The notes: generated by a model from the letters alone, not told the origin. Positions 9,925 through 19,445 are shown, numbered from the stretch's first letter. The stretch is 64,000 nucleotides of DNA from Psychrobacter sp. P2G3 (GCF_001593285.1 NZ_CP012529.1:1054001-1118000), one strand, 5' to 3'. Made by a program: numbers and translations.

Positions 9925-11553
9925 ATGAGCGAACTCAAAATTGGCCGTTTAGGGCCTTTTCCACGAGTAAACAAACCTGTATTTATTGCTTCAGCAGTAC
10001 TGATCTTAGGTTTTATTATATTTGGTGCTTTGTTTCAAGAGCTGGCAAGCACTCTATTTAGTACCATGCAGACTTTTATTACCCAACGTTTTGGCTGGCT
10101 ATTTGTCATACTGATGAACGTTGCCGTATTTTTATGTTTGTATTTAATATTTAGTAAATATGGTGATATCCGTTTAGGTCATCAAACCGAAACGCCGCAA
10201 TACAGTTTGCCCTCTTGGATTGGCATGTTGTTTTCAGCCGGTATTGGTATTGGCATTATGTATTGGGGTACAGCTGAGCCTGTTTATCACTTTATGTCAC
10301 CGCCACTGGGTGAAGCGGAAACAGTAGAAGCTGCCAAACAAGCGATGAATATCTCCTTTTTACATTATGGGATACACGCTTGGGCAATTTATGCTGTGGT
10401 TGCATTGTCATTAGCCTATTTTCATTTTCGCCGTGGCTTACCTCTCGCTATTCGTTCTAGCCTATATCCGATATTAGGTCAGAAGATTTATGGCAAATGG
10501 GGACATACTGTTGATACGTTGGCAGTATTTGGTACGATGTTTGGTGTGGTGACCACGTTAGGTTTTGGCGTGTTGCAGATTAACTCTGGATTAGAAGGGT
10601 TGTTTGGACTGCCTAATACAGTAACGATGCAAGTTATCTTAATCGCTTTGATTACTATGCTTGCGTGTGGCTCATTAATGATGGGTTTAGATAAAGGTAT
10701 CAAGCGCTTAAGTGATACTAATATTATTTTGACATTTGTGTTGTTGGGCTTTGCCTTTATCATGGGTCCTACTCAATACATCATGGATAGTTTGGTAGAA
10801 AATACTGGTAACTATCTACAAAACCTTGTCCAGCTTGGTTTTTGGAGTGAGGCTTATAGCAAAGGTGATTGGCAGTCATCATGGACGATATTTTACTGGG
10901 CATGGTGGGTCAGTTGGTCACCATTTGTAGGTGTATTCATCGCCCGCATTAGCCGTGGTCGTACTATCCGTGAATTTTTGCTAGGTGTTTTATTTGTACC
11001 TATGATTATTCTGTTTTTCTGGTTCACGACCTTTGGTGGTGTGGCAGTAAATATGGAATTAATTGGTAATCCTGGATTTATCGAAGTAGTACAGAATGAT
11101 TATGGTAGTGCTATCTTTAAGTTGATGGAGTTCTATCCATTGACCAAAGCCACTACGATGTTGATTGTCATTATGATTGTACTGTGGTTTGTGACTTCAT
11201 CAGATTCAGCCAGTTTTGTCATCGATATGTTGACGTCTGGCGGTGAAACCAACCCACCTAAAATTCAGCGTTTATTTTGGGCTATTCTGCAGGGTTTGGT
11301 TGCAGCTATCTTGTTGGCGGCTGGTGGCTTAGGTGCTCTACAGGCGGCAGCTATCGTCGCTGGATTTCCATTCGCTATCGTTGTCTTCGTCATGCTATAC
11401 GCTATGTTGCGAGGGTTTAGTCGTGATGAGCTGATACTGTATCGAGCAGAACAACGATTTATCACTGATGAGTCAGTTCAGCACAATACGGCCAATGAAT
11501 TCACTGATGAAGAGTTTTTAGAAGGCCCCCCTGAAGTTGCCAAAGGTGACTAA
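9925..11553 (+). CDS. BCCT family osmolyte transporter, copy 2
   Basis: I place the start at ATG 9925 (GGAAAG at 9915-9920 as ribosome site), which aligns with copy 1; a TTG at 9913 would add four residues. The 542-residue product has the same 12-helix plan: GMLFSAGIGIG and YWGTAEP, the tryptophan box FYWAWWVSWSPFVG, ISRGRTIREF, and FVTSSDSASF. It differs from copy 1 mostly in loops and TM1, and lacks a short stretch in the TM9-10 loop (after NMELIGNPGF). It probably imports betaine-like solutes with Na+. It has its own promoter and terminator, so it can be expressed separately from its neighbours. Confidence 0.93.
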   Translation: MSELKIGRLGPFPRVNKPVFIASAVLILGFIIFGALFQELASTLFSTMQTFITQRFGWLFVILMNVAVFLCLYLIFSKYGDIRLGHQTETPQYSLPSWIGMLFSAGIGIGIMYWGTAEPVYHFMSPPLGEAETVEAAKQAMNISFLHYGIHAWAIYAVVALSLAYFHFRRGLPLAIRSSLYPILGQKIYGKWGHTVDTLAVFGTMFGVVTTLGFGVLQINSGLEGLFGLPNTVTMQVILIALITMLACGSLMMGLDKGIKRLSDTNIILTFVLLGFAFIMGPTQYIMDSLVENTGNYLQNLVQLGFWSEAYSKGDWQSSWTIFYWAWWVSWSPFVGVFIARISRGRTIREFLLGVLFVPMIILFFWFTTFGGVAVNMELIGNPGFIEVVQNDYGSAIFKLMEFYPLTKATTMLIVIMIVLWFVTSSDSASFVIDMLTSGGETNPPKIQRLFWAILQGLVAAILLAAGGLGALQAAAIVAGFPFAIVVFVMLYAMLRGFSRDELILYRAEQRFITDESVQHNTANEFTDEEFLEGPPEVAKGD

Positions 11554-11584
11554 AAAACAGCGTTAAATCTATGGTTGATAAACG

Positions 11585-11615
11585 AACCCCCAGTCTCTTC
11601 GTAGACTGGGGTTTT
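11585..11615 (+). terminator. Intrinsic terminator after BCCT copy 2
   Basis: Nine-base arms CCCCAGTCT / AGACTGGGG with loop CTTCGT, then TTTT. Confidence 0.88.
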
Positions 11616-11745
11616 ACTTATTAAGATAGTTAATAAAGTAACGAACGTAAAAAAGCTATTCCAAAGAAGTACTTATAAACAAAAAATAGTCCCAAAATTT
11701 TTAGGTTCGTTTCTTATATTAGAGTTAAGCATAACGACTTTATAT

Positions 11746-11774
11746 TTGATAATTGATTGATATCTTGATATTGT
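11746..11774 (+). promoter_or_regulatory. Sigma-70 promoter of the third BCCT gene
   Basis: TTGATA (11746-11751), 17 bases, TATTGT (11769-11774), 27 bases before the chosen ATG; same architecture as the two upstream copies. Confidence 0.6.
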
Positions 11775-11801
11775 GACGCTATTTTGTCTCTAGGAAGCTC
11801 T

Positions 11802-13460
11802 ATGGATCATGTCAAAGTTGGCAGAGTGGGCCCTTTTCCACGGGTAAGTAAACCGGTTTTTTTAACCTCGGTAATTTTGATTACCTTGTTTATTATCTTT
11901 GGCGCTTTTTTTAATGAACAAGCAGAAATAGTATTTGGCCAAGCAAAAGAATTTGTTTCTTTGCGCTTTGGCTGGTTCTTTATTGTGGTTATTAATGCCA
12001 CCGTGATGATGAGTATCTATATGATATTTAGTCGTTACGGCGATATCAGGCTTGGTCATCAGACAGAAAAACCTGAATATAAATTGCTTTCTTGGATTGG
12101 TATGCTGTTCTCCGCCGGTATCGGTATCGGACTGTTGTACTGGGGAACGGCTGAGCCGCTTTATCACTATATGGCACCGCCACTTGGTGAGGGAGAGACT
12201 GTCGCATCTGCTAAGCTTGCGATGAACATCTCATTCTTGCATTATGGTTTCCATGTGTGGGCACTGTATGGCATGGTCGCTTTGGCTTTGGCCTACTTTC
12301 ACTATCGCCGTGGTTTGCCACTAGCTATTCGCTCAACGCTATATCCCATATTAGGTAAAAAGATATACGGTGGTTGGGGTCATACGGTCGATACGCTAGC
12401 GGTATTTGGTACGATGTTTGGGGTGGTGACCACCTTAGGTCTTGGGGTGTTACAGATTAACTCTGGTCTTGAGAGTGTATTCGGTATCCCTAACAATATT
12501 ACCGTGCAGATTATCTTGATTGCATTTATCACTGTGCTGGCAGGATTGTCCTTGTTTATGGGACTAGATAAAGGTATCAAGCGCTTAAGCGATATCAATA
12601 TCTTTTTGACTATTGTGCTATTGAGCTTTGTGATTATTTTGGGCCCTACGCAGTTTATTTTTAATAGCTTTGTAGAAAACATTGGTAATTATCTACATCA
12701 AGTGATTCCTTTAGGTACGTGGACAGAGTCTTATGAAGGTCAAGAAAACTGGCAGTCATCGTGGACTATTTTCTATTGGGCATGGTGGATTAGCTGGTCA
12801 CCATTCGTTGGGGTATTCGTGGCCCGTATCTCTCGTGGTCGTACCATTCGTGAGTTCACGTTAGGGGTGTTATTAATCCCTATTACTATTTTATTCTTAT
12901 GGTTTACTGCTTTTGGTGGATCAGCTGTACATATGGAACTCATGGCTGCAGCTGATCCAAATATGGCAAGTCCTGGGTTGGTTGAAGCTGTTAGAGCAGA
13001 TACGGGTAGTGCTATCTTTAAGCTGATGGAGTCTTATCCATTAACGACCGTATTCAACTTGCTGATTGTGCTGATGATTGTGCTTTGGTTCGTCACCTCA
13101 TCAGATTCTGCTAGTTTTGTTATTGATATGCTGACCTCAGGTGGTGATACTGATCCACCAAAGATTCAGCGTCTATTCTGGGCAGGAACTGAAGGCGTCA
13201 TTGCTGCAGTACTATTAGCAGCAGGCGGGTTAGGGGCATTGCAGGCAGCTTCTATTGTGTCGGGCTTTCCCTTCGCTGTTGTGATACTAGTGATGATGTA
13301 TTCTCTATTACGGGGTTTGAGTCGAGATCACTTGATCCTTTATCGTCAGCAGCAATGGTTTACGACTGAAGAGTCAGCAGAGCATAACTCAGCAAACGAG
13401 TTCCGCGATGAGGATCTGTTAGAGGGTCCGCCTGATATCGTTGTAAAACCTAACAAGTAA
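11802..13460 (+). CDS. BCCT family osmolyte transporter, copy 3
   Basis: The start is set at ATG 11802, which has TAGGAAG just upstream and aligns with copies 1 and 2; a TTG at 11784 would add six residues. The 552-residue product carries the BCCT TM3 motif (GMLFSAGIGIG, YWGTAEP), the tryptophan box FYWAWWISWSPFVG, ISRGRTIREF, and FVTSSDSASF. It has a few extra residues in the loop before the tryptophan box (TESYEGQENW) relative to the other two. It is an inner-membrane importer of a betaine-type solute; the specificity is unknown. As the most divergent of the three at both termini, it may serve a different solute or osmolarity range (inference). Confidence 0.93.
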   Translation: MDHVKVGRVGPFPRVSKPVFLTSVILITLFIIFGAFFNEQAEIVFGQAKEFVSLRFGWFFIVVINATVMMSIYMIFSRYGDIRLGHQTEKPEYKLLSWIGMLFSAGIGIGLLYWGTAEPLYHYMAPPLGEGETVASAKLAMNISFLHYGFHVWALYGMVALALAYFHYRRGLPLAIRSTLYPILGKKIYGGWGHTVDTLAVFGTMFGVVTTLGLGVLQINSGLESVFGIPNNITVQIILIAFITVLAGLSLFMGLDKGIKRLSDINIFLTIVLLSFVIILGPTQFIFNSFVENIGNYLHQVIPLGTWTESYEGQENWQSSWTIFYWAWWISWSPFVGVFVARISRGRTIREFTLGVLLIPITILFLWFTAFGGSAVHMELMAAADPNMASPGLVEAVRADTGSAIFKLMESYPLTTVFNLLIVLMIVLWFVTSSDSASFVIDMLTSGGDTDPPKIQRLFWAGTEGVIAAVLLAAGGLGALQAASIVSGFPFAVVILVMMYSLLRGLSRDHLILYRQQQWFTTEESAEHNSANEFRDEDLLEGPPDIVVKPNK

Positions 13461-13510
13461 AAACCTAGTAAGTAAATAGACAGAATATCTTTAAAAAGCA
13501 ATATTGATAA

Positions 13511-13542
13511 AAACCCCAACTGATATCAAGTTGGGGTTTTTT
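13511..13542 (+). terminator. Intrinsic terminator after BCCT copy 3
   Basis: Arms AAACCCCAACT / AGTTGGGGTTT with loop TGATATCA and a run of T. It also separates the + strand BCCT cluster from the convergent Kazal-like gene. Confidence 0.9.
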
Positions 13543-13585
13543 ATTATTAGGATATTAAATGTTTTTGGTTCGAGCTATTGAAAGA

Positions 13586-13927
13586 TTAGATACATTTGCC
13601 TGGTACATAACCTATTGCTGCAGTGGTGCCACAGGCTGAGCAGGCATTACCCGCCGTACGATAACTCACTACCGAACCAACTTTAGTAGTAACGCAAACA
13701 GGGTCATATTGCATAGTACACATGTTTTGCTCTGGATTGTGAGGCGGGCACTTAGTAAACAAATTATCACTGGGTGCTGGTTGATTAGTGGCTGGTGTGT
13801 GAATCGGAGTGGTATCAGGCTCGGTACCACTCGGTATATTACTACAGCCTGCTAACGTCATTGCTACGGATATTCCTAGTAACGACAAGCATGAACGCCA
13901 AGATGTCCAAAAATTATTGTTAAACAT
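13586..13927 (-). CDS. Small lipoprotein with a Kazal-like cysteine domain
   Basis: The 113-residue protein has a signal peptide with lipobox LAGC (Cys near 28), then a Pro/Thr-rich spacer (to about 52). The C-terminal domain has evenly placed cysteines: C-PPHNPEQNM-C, then YDPVC, a Tyr (SYRTAGNAC), SAC and a final KC. The order C, DPVC, Y-x-N-x-C-x-x-C, C is that of Kazal-type protease inhibitor domains. A role in blocking host or competitor serine proteases at the outer membrane is an inference; simple structural disulphides are also possible. AAGGA precedes the ATG. It is isolated and convergent with the BCCT cluster. The region 13928-14140 upstream shows no gene. Confidence 0.7.
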   Translation of the reverse strand: MFNNNFWTSWRSCLSLLGISVAMTLAGCSNIPSGTEPDTTPIHTPATNQPAPSDNLFTKCPPHNPEQNMCTMQYDPVCVTTKVGSVVSYRTAGNACSACGTTAAIGYVPGKCI

Positions 13928-14141
13928 AAGATGTCCTTATCTATTAGAGTCACGATTTATGAAGGTCGCAATTTATGAAAACTATAACGTCCTATTGTAG
14001 GGAATGAGCTAATAATCGGTTGCGTAGCAGACTCTTCTGCTATATCTGCTTTTGTAAGTTAATGATAGCCTAAGCTCGAAGAGCTTGAACTTCTTTTAAT
14101 ATCAATCTAATTGTAGTCAGTCATCTGCTAAAAAGATAGCC

Positions 14142-14178
14142 AATAAAAAACCCCAGTCTATGAATAGGCTGAGGTTTT
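14142..14178 (-). terminator. Terminator of the DUF3144 gene
   Basis: Imperfect inverted repeat (CCCCAGTCTAT with ATAGGCTGAGG). Read on the minus strand it ends in TTTTTTATTG, a good T run, some 25-60 bases past the DUF3144 stop. Confidence 0.75.
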
Positions 14179-14203
14179 GTTTTAAGACTGAATAATAAAG
14201 CAC

Positions 14204-14581
14204 TTATTTAGCCGGTTTATCATCTTGATTAAGCTGAACATATTTATCGAAGTTCTGTGCATAATCGGTTAAATTGTCACTCAGCATCTGACGGTACTGC
14301 TTAACGTAAAACTCTACGATATCGTCTTTTTCTTTTGCAAAGTCATCACCCTTTATGAAGCCAATAGAGGCAACCGAAGCGCTATAACGAGCTGCAGCAT
14401 AAAGTAGTGAAGCACCGACTTGCCCTGAATGAGCATCAGGACCTAATTGGCTATTCGCGATACCAATGATAGCATCGGCACGCTGATAAAACGCCTGCAT
14501 TTCAGGGGTGATTTCAGCCATTGCTTCAGCATTGTCGTTTACGTTAGCGTTAACATTGTTATCGATATTGTCTTGAGACAT
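14204..14581 (-). CDS. DUF3144 family protein
   Basis: The 125-residue protein has an Asn/Asp/Ala-rich, probably disordered N-terminus (1-25). A helical domain follows: ITPEMQAFYQRADAIIGIAN, then LLYAAARYSASVASIG, and a tail that includes DIVEFYVKQYRQML. This pattern is the DUF3144 family found in Moraxellaceae and other gamma-proteobacteria; its function is unknown. No signal peptide or membrane segment is seen, so it should be cytoplasmic. The ATG has AGGAGT seven bases upstream. It follows metK by about 30 bases on the same strand, so co-transcription with metK is likely. Confidence 0.8.
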   Translation of the reverse strand: MSQDNIDNNVNANVNDNAEAMAEITPEMQAFYQRADAIIGIANSQLGPDAHSGQVGASLLYAAARYSASVASIGFIKGDDFAKEKDDIVEFYVKQYRQMLSDNLTDYAQNFDKYVQLNQDDKPAK

Positions 14582-14615
14582 AAGCTACTCCTATTGAGTG
14601 TATTTGAATATAGAT

Positions 14616-15782
14616 TTATAGACCTGCATCTGCTTTTAAAATCTCAGCTTTGTCTGTTTTTTCCCAAGTAAAGGCAGTTTCAGAACCTTCGCGACCAAAG
14701 TGTCCAAAGGTCGCCGTTCGTTGATACATAGGCTGGAGTAAGTTGAGCATTTGCGTAATGCCATAAGGACGCAGGTCAAAATGAGTGCGAATCAGGCGAA
14801 TGATTTCTTCAGAGCTGATTTTACTCGTACCAAAAGTATTGACCGAAATAGAGGTTGGTTCAGCGACCCCAATTGCGTAGCTAACTTGCACTTCACAGCG
14901 CTCAGCCAATCCAGCTGCGACGATGTTTTTGGCGACATAACGTACCGCGTAAGCAGCGCTACGGTCAACTTTTGAGGGATCTTTACCACTGAATGCGCCG
15001 CCACCATGACGAGCCATACCGCCGTAAGTGTCGACAATGATTTTACGTCCGGTTAAGCCTGCATCACCAACGGGACCACCAATGACAAACTTGCCAGTTG
15101 GGTTGATGTGGTAGCGAGTACCAGCATGTAACAGATCGGCTGGCAGTACTTCTTTAATGATAGATTCCATAATCGCTTCTTGCAGATCTTTCTGCGAGAT
15201 ACTGGGATCATGTTGAGTAGAGAGCACCACTGCATCAATCGCAGTTGGACGATTGCCATCATATCTTAGTGTCACTTGCGCTTTGGCATCTGGACGTAAC
15301 CAAGGTAGATCGCCTGCACGGCGCAGCTCAGACTGGCGCTCCATAAGACGATGTGCAAACTCGATAGGGGCAGGCATCAAGACTTCTGTTTCATTACTAG
15401 CATAGCCAAACATCAAGCCTTGGTCACCAGCGCCTTGCTCTTCTGGACTACTGCGATCAACGCCTTGAGCAATCTCAGGTGATTGTTTGCCAAGCATATT
15501 AATAACCGCGCAAGTCTCGCCATCAAAGCCGAGATCTGAATGATGATAGCCGATACCGTTGACTGTATCACGTACAATGCGTTCTACGTCGATGTTAGCA
15601 GTAGTTGTCACTTCGCCTGCTAGTATGACTGCACCAGTTTTAACCAGCGTTTCACACGCTACACGTGCTTGTAGGTCTTCACGTAAGATGGCATCAAGGA
15701 TAGCGTCTGAGATTTGGTCAGCCATTTTATCAGGATGGCCTTCGCTCACGGATTCAGATGTAAATAAGTTGTATTCACGCAT
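14616..15782 (-). CDS. metK: S-adenosylmethionine synthetase
   Basis: MetK joins methionine and ATP to make S-adenosylmethionine, the methyl donor of the cell (and of the Mod and RlmN proteins encoded in this window). The ATG at 15782 gives 388 residues beginning [18 protein letters not shown], the usual MetK start; an in-frame TTG at 15803 would add seven residues not typical of the family. Other signatures are [12 protein letters not shown] and the glycine-rich [19 protein letters not shown]. The length matches E. coli (384). A DUF3144 gene follows closely downstream. No SAM riboswitch-like leader was recognised upstream (15783-15926). Confidence 0.97.
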   Translation of the reverse strand: MREYNLFTSESVSEGHPDKMADQISDAILDAILREDLQARVACETLVKTGAVILAGEVTTTANIDVERIVRDTVNGIGYHHSDLGFDGETCAVINMLGKQSPEIAQGVDRSSPEEQGAGDQGLMFGYASNETEVLMPAPIEFAHRLMERQSELRRAGDLPWLRPDAKAQVTLRYDGNRPTAIDAVVLSTQHDPSISQKDLQEAIMESIIKEVLPADLLHAGTRYHINPTGKFVIGGPVGDAGLTGRKIIVDTYGGMARHGGGAFSGKDPSKVDRSAAYAVRYVAKNIVAAGLAERCEVQVSYAIGVAEPTSISVNTFGTSKISSEEIIRLIRTHFDLRPYGITQMLNLLQPMYQRTATFGHFGREGSETAFTWEKTDKAEILKADAGL

Positions 15783-15926
15783 AGTTGGATCGCTTAATTG
15801 CAAGGACTGTTATTAATAAAATCAGTCATAATTGAATGTTAACGGAAAATAAGAGGCAAAAGTGAATCAAAAAATTAGCACATTTTACCGTGAATCGAGT
15901 TAAAACTCTAGTGTCAGCTATTGTTG

Positions 15927-16523
15927 CTAACAATCGTAGAAATCATCAAGCTGGCTATCTTCTTGCCAGCGATACTCTGTATAGTTAGCGATTTGTCGCA
16001 CAGTAGCAATATCATGTCTATCAGCAATAAAACCAAGCGTCATATCCATTCCAGCACTGACGCCTGAGGAAGTATAGAACTTGCTGTCTACTACCCAGCG
16101 TGCTTGCTGTACCCAATTAACTTTGTCTGATTGCTCAATAACCCATTGCCAAGAAAGCTTATTAGAAGTTGCGCGCTTACCATCCAAGATATTAGCCTTG
16201 GCTAATAACGCACTGCCAGTACAGACGCTGAGCACCCAGTCAGCGTTATCAGAGAGTTTGGTAAGAGTCTGCAAAAACTGGCTGTCCTCGATTACTTGAC
16301 GCGTACCTTTACCACCGACAATTAATAAAATATTAGTTTGATGCTCTAACTCTGCTACTGCAACAGTTTGCAACGCGACACCATGATGATTATGAATAAT
16401 ACCACCTGCTATAGAAGCAAATTGGATACTATAATGCTCAGGTAGGCAGCCGAACATCTCTATTGGTCCAAACAGGTCTAGCGTCTCAAAATTATCAAAT
16501 ACTAGGGCAGTGAGCGTTTGCAT
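15927..16523 (-). CDS. DJ-1/PfpI family (class I glutamine amidotransferase-like) protein
   Basis: The 198-residue protein has the DJ-1/ThiJ fold layout. It begins with LTALVFDNFETLDLFGPIEMFG, where the acidic residue (E of GPIEMF) is the usual partner of the active-site Cys. It continues to LLIVGGKGTR and the nucleophile elbow VLSVCTGSALLAKANILDG (Cys near 102). The following ATSNKLSW is like the DNA-binding-less relatives of AraC/GATase regulators. Members act as proteases, glyoxalases, isonitrile hydratases or stress chaperones, so the reaction cannot be named. GAGGAA precedes the ATG. It lies downstream of nth on the same strand. Confidence 0.85.
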   Translation of the reverse strand: MQTLTALVFDNFETLDLFGPIEMFGCLPEHYSIQFASIAGGIIHNHHGVALQTVAVAELEHQTNILLIVGGKGTRQVIEDSQFLQTLTKLSDNADWVLSVCTGSALLAKANILDGKRATSNKLSWQWVIEQSDKVNWVQQARWVVDSKFYTSSGVSAGMDMTLGFIADRHDIATVRQIANYTEYRWQEDSQLDDFYDC

Positions 16524-16604
16524 TATTTTTCCTCAAGTTGAGACAGCTATAATCAGATAGCTATTAAGGTAGCTATAAAAGGTCGTGCTAACTGTATAGA
16601 ATTT

Positions 16605-17300
16605 TTAAATCTCTACAAACGCTGCTTTATCTTTAAACATGCATTCTTCATAGACTGGACAGGCACCGCATTTGGGGGTGCGCGCTTGACAAGTATAGCG
16701 CCCATGCAAAATTAGATAGTGATGAGCGTCAACTAAGAGATCTTCTGGAATACGCTCGACCAAATTTTTTTCTACTATTAATACGTTCTTACCAGTGGCC
16801 AGCCCCGTGCGATTGCCTACACGGAAGATATGCGTATCAACAGCCATTGTTGGTTGTCCAAAGGCAGTGTTCAAGACCACATTAGCGGTTTTGCGTCCGA
16901 CCCCAGCGAGCGACTCTAAGTCTTTACGGTTATCGGGTACGATGCTATCAAACTTTTCTATTAAGTCGCGACAGGTTTTGATTACATTTTTGGCTTTGGC
17001 ATTATATAAGCCAATATTTTTGATATAGGATTTCAGCCCTTCTTCACCTAATGCCAATATAGCCTCAGGGGTGTTCGCGACTGGATACAGCTGCTGAGTG
17101 GCAATGTTGACGCTCACATCAGTCGCTTGTGCCGAGAGTATTACTGCAATAAGCAGCTCAAAGTTACTACTATAGTTTAATTCAGTGACAGGCTCGTCAA
17201 TAGTAGCAGCCAGCTTTTCAAAGAACGGTCGCACGTCACGATTGGGCATGCGTCTTGATGGTGGCGTATTGGCAGTTTTATGTTTAACAGTTTTACTCAT
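16605..17300 (-). CDS. nth: Endonuclease III (DNA glycosylase/AP lyase)
   Basis: Nth removes oxidised pyrimidines from DNA and cleaves the abasic site (base excision repair). The 231-residue protein has the helix-hairpin-helix LAGVGRKTANVVLN with the catalytic Lys, followed by VDTHIFRVGNR with the catalytic Asp. The C-terminal 4Fe-4S loop is formed by the four Cys of CQARTPKCGACPVYEEC. An N-terminal extension of about 20 basic residues (HKTANTPPSRRMP) precedes the core, making it longer than E. coli Nth (211). It lies between rsxB and the DJ-1 gene, all on the minus strand; nth next to rsx genes is common in gamma-proteobacteria. Confidence 0.97.
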   Translation of the reverse strand: MSKTVKHKTANTPPSRRMPNRDVRPFFEKLAATIDEPVTELNYSSNFELLIAVILSAQATDVSVNIATQQLYPVANTPEAILALGEEGLKSYIKNIGLYNAKAKNVIKTCRDLIEKFDSIVPDNRKDLESLAGVGRKTANVVLNTAFGQPTMAVDTHIFRVGNRTGLATGKNVLIVEKNLVERIPEDLLVDAHHYLILHGRYTCQARTPKCGACPVYEECMFKDKAAFVEI

Positions 17301-17387
17301 GGTATTCAGGTAATCATTTCAGCTGTTGATGTTAGTGAGAGCAGATATTGAGTTAGATTGAATCAAACAGTGAAGCACTCTCTAAAA

Positions 17388-18278
17388 CTATATCTGAGAC
17401 AGTTGTGCTTGTAATGCGGCTAATTCAGCACTTTTTTCTGGATTAGGACGGACGCTTAGCCGTTTTTCTAGCTTTTTAATTTTACTACGTAGTTTGGCGG
17501 CAGCAATAGTATCTTTTGCTTGCTGCTCATTGATATCAATAGTTTGGGCACTGGCATTATTGAGCTTGGCTTCTACCATACTCACGACAGGTCTGCTATT
17601 GCTGCTATCTGAAAGCTGTTCGGTGACGCGTCTAAGGTGAGTATGATAACGTTGGCGTAGCTCGTTTTGCTCTTGAACGCGCTCAGCGGCTGACAATTCA
17701 CGCTCAATAGGAACAAGATCAATGCAATCAACAGGGCAAGGCGCAATGCATAGCTCACAACCTGTACATAGGTCGGTAAAAATCGTATGCATATGCTTGC
17801 CCGTACCGACGATGGCATCGACTGGGCAGGCTGGGATACATTTTGTGCAACCAATACAATCATCTTCCTGAATAATAGCACGTACTTCATGCGGACGTTC
17901 GGTCACAGGGTCTATCGACCACTTTGATGGTACGGCAATCAGCCCTCCATGATCATTACTGGATGCTATACTTTCTGAGAAAACATTATCTAAAGTGACA
18001 TTATCTGCGCTCAAAATAAGGGCAATCGCATCACTGACAGGTTGACCACCAGGCACACACTTATTATACGGCTCACCGTCTACAACGATAGCAGTGGCGT
18101 AGGGTAAACAACCATCTGGATGCTCGCAGAGACCACATTGAGTCTGAGGCAGGCACGAATCGACATATGCAATCCGCTGTTGTATATCAGCAGATTGCGT
18201 CTCTAAGGTTAACGTATCAAATAGTATAGGCAGATTCGTTAAACGGGCATGGGTAAGGGAATGGACATTACTGGGCAT
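17388..18278 (-). CDS. rsxB: RnfB/RsxB-type iron-sulfur ferredoxin protein, standing alone
   Basis: RsxB is the ferredoxin subunit of the Rnf/Rsx complex. This 296-residue form has the 4Fe-4S domain with cysteines in [18 protein letters not shown] (near 45-60) and KCVPGG. Two ferredoxin clusters follow, [16 protein letters not shown] and [16 protein letters not shown] (about 150-195). A charged C-terminal tail (about 200-296) contains a coiled-coil-like stretch ([13 protein letters not shown]). It lacks the hydrophobic N-terminal anchor of typical RnfB, and no rsxA, C, D, G or E gene is adjacent. It may therefore be a soluble electron carrier rather than part of a full membrane complex (inference). 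It sits between nudC and nth on the same strand. Confidence 0.88.
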   Translation of the reverse strand: MPSNVHSLTHARLTNLPILFDTLTLETQSADIQQRIAYVDSCLPQTQCGLCEHPDGCLPYATAIVVDGEPYNKCVPGGQPVSDAIALILSADNVTLDNVFSESIASSNDHGGLIAVPSKWSIDPVTERPHEVRAIIQEDDCIGCTKCIPACPVDAIVGTGKHMHTIFTDLCTGCELCIAPCPVDCIDLVPIERELSAAERVQEQNELRQRYHTHLRRVTEQLSDSSNSRPVVSMVEAKLNNASAQTIDINEQQAKDTIAAAKLRSKIKKLEKRLSVRPNPEKSAELAALQAQLSQI

Positions 18279-18389
18279 TTAATTCATGGCCTTAAAACTG
18301 GCTTAAAAAATTGGAGATAAATAATAGTCGGTGTAAAAAGTTATATATAGCGGAAAACTATACTTTAAACGCTAACATATCATATAAAG

Positions 18390-19388
18390 CTAAAGTATTA
18401 TGCCTTGCTCATGAGCAATCTGTGCGATTAAATCGTAAGCAATACTGCCTTTAAAAGGTATCTTCGGTAAGTTTGAGATATCAAAAAAGTCAGCGTGTGA
18501 TAACTCATCTTCTTGTATGACTATCTCGCCGCTTGCATAAGAGGCTCGAAATCCTAACATCAAATTAGAGGGAAATGGCCATGGCTGACTACTAACATAG
18601 CGAATATCAGTCAAACGAATACCGACTTCCTCTTCTACTTCACGCACTACCGCATGCTCCAAGCTTTCACCTACTTCTACAAAGCCTGCAATCAGTCCAT
18701 ATAGTAGCTGCGTGCTTGGCTGACCATAGCGATGGTGATGCGCTAATAGTATTTGCATCTCACCTGTTTGCGGGTTTGGGCGAGTGATCGCTGTGATGAC
18801 ACAAGGTTGCACACGTGGATATTGACGCAAACGGCAGACCGGACAGACCATCGCTCGCTCACCGAATTTAGTAGTGGTCACTGATGCACTGCAACGACTA
18901 CAAAACTGAGTATCTGCCTGCCAGCGCAGCAATTGAATAGCTTGGCTCAGCTGCGTGGAAAGGGCAGCAGGAAGTTGTGTTATAAGCTGTCGATAAGTGA
19001 TGAAATCAACGTTTTCAGTATGTTCGGATGATGAAAGTAACGTGGCTAACTCATGAGAGTTTTTAGTCAACTCAGGGGTAGCAATGCCATGAGTTTGTGC
19101 ATAATGATAAGTGATAGCATTGTTAACTGGTACATCATCATTGTTTGTAGGCTCCTGATGGGTAGCAAATGCTTGCGACTCATCAGGCTTCCAATGGCTT
19201 GCTGCTAAGCTTGCCAGCAACTTAACACGTCCGACTTGATACATATCATCTGATAAGTCTTCTTCCGCTACGCCTTGCTCAACTATATTATTTTCAATAG
19301 CTGAAAGGGAGACTTGTAAGGGCCACCAGCCCTTTGCTGTATAGCGGCAGAGTATCGTTTCATTATCAAGTACAAACGCGGTGGTCAT
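18390..19388 (-). CDS. nudC: NAD+/NADH diphosphatase (Nudix hydrolase NudC)
   Basis: NudC splits NADH or NAD+ into nicotinamide mononucleotide and AMP, and removes NAD caps from RNA. The 332-residue protein has a variable N-terminal half. A zinc ribbon follows with four Cys (FCSRCSAS and MVCPVCRLRQYPR, near 170-195). The Nudix box is GFVEVGESLEHAVVREVEEEVG (G-x5-E-x7-REVEEEVG, near 240-262), preceded by the substrate segment YPRVQPCVI. The SQPWPFPSNLMLGF motif after the box is the NudC-specific SQPWPFPxS signature. It is longer than E. coli NudC (257) because of N-terminal insertions (about 70-145). It is upstream of rsxB, transcribed the same way. Confidence 0.95.
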   Translation of the reverse strand: MTTAFVLDNETILCRYTAKGWWPLQVSLSAIENNIVEQGVAEEDLSDDMYQVGRVKLLASLAASHWKPDESQAFATHQEPTNNDDVPVNNAITYHYAQTHGIATPELTKNSHELATLLSSSEHTENVDFITYRQLITQLPAALSTQLSQAIQLLRWQADTQFCSRCSASVTTTKFGERAMVCPVCRLRQYPRVQPCVITAITRPNPQTGEMQILLAHHHRYGQPSTQLLYGLIAGFVEVGESLEHAVVREVEEEVGIRLTDIRYVSSQPWPFPSNLMLGFRASYASGEIVIQEDELSHADFFDISNLPKIPFKGSIAYDLIAQIAHEQGIIL

Positions 19389-19445
19389 AAATGGCTATCC
19401 AAAGCAGCAATAAGCTTGCTTAAAAGTTGTTTATATTAATCTTAT

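Noticed and set aside
15783..15926. SAM riboswitch before metK
   Set aside because: The 144 bases do not show the stem pattern or conserved core I would expect, and in this lineage metK is not usually riboswitch-controlled.
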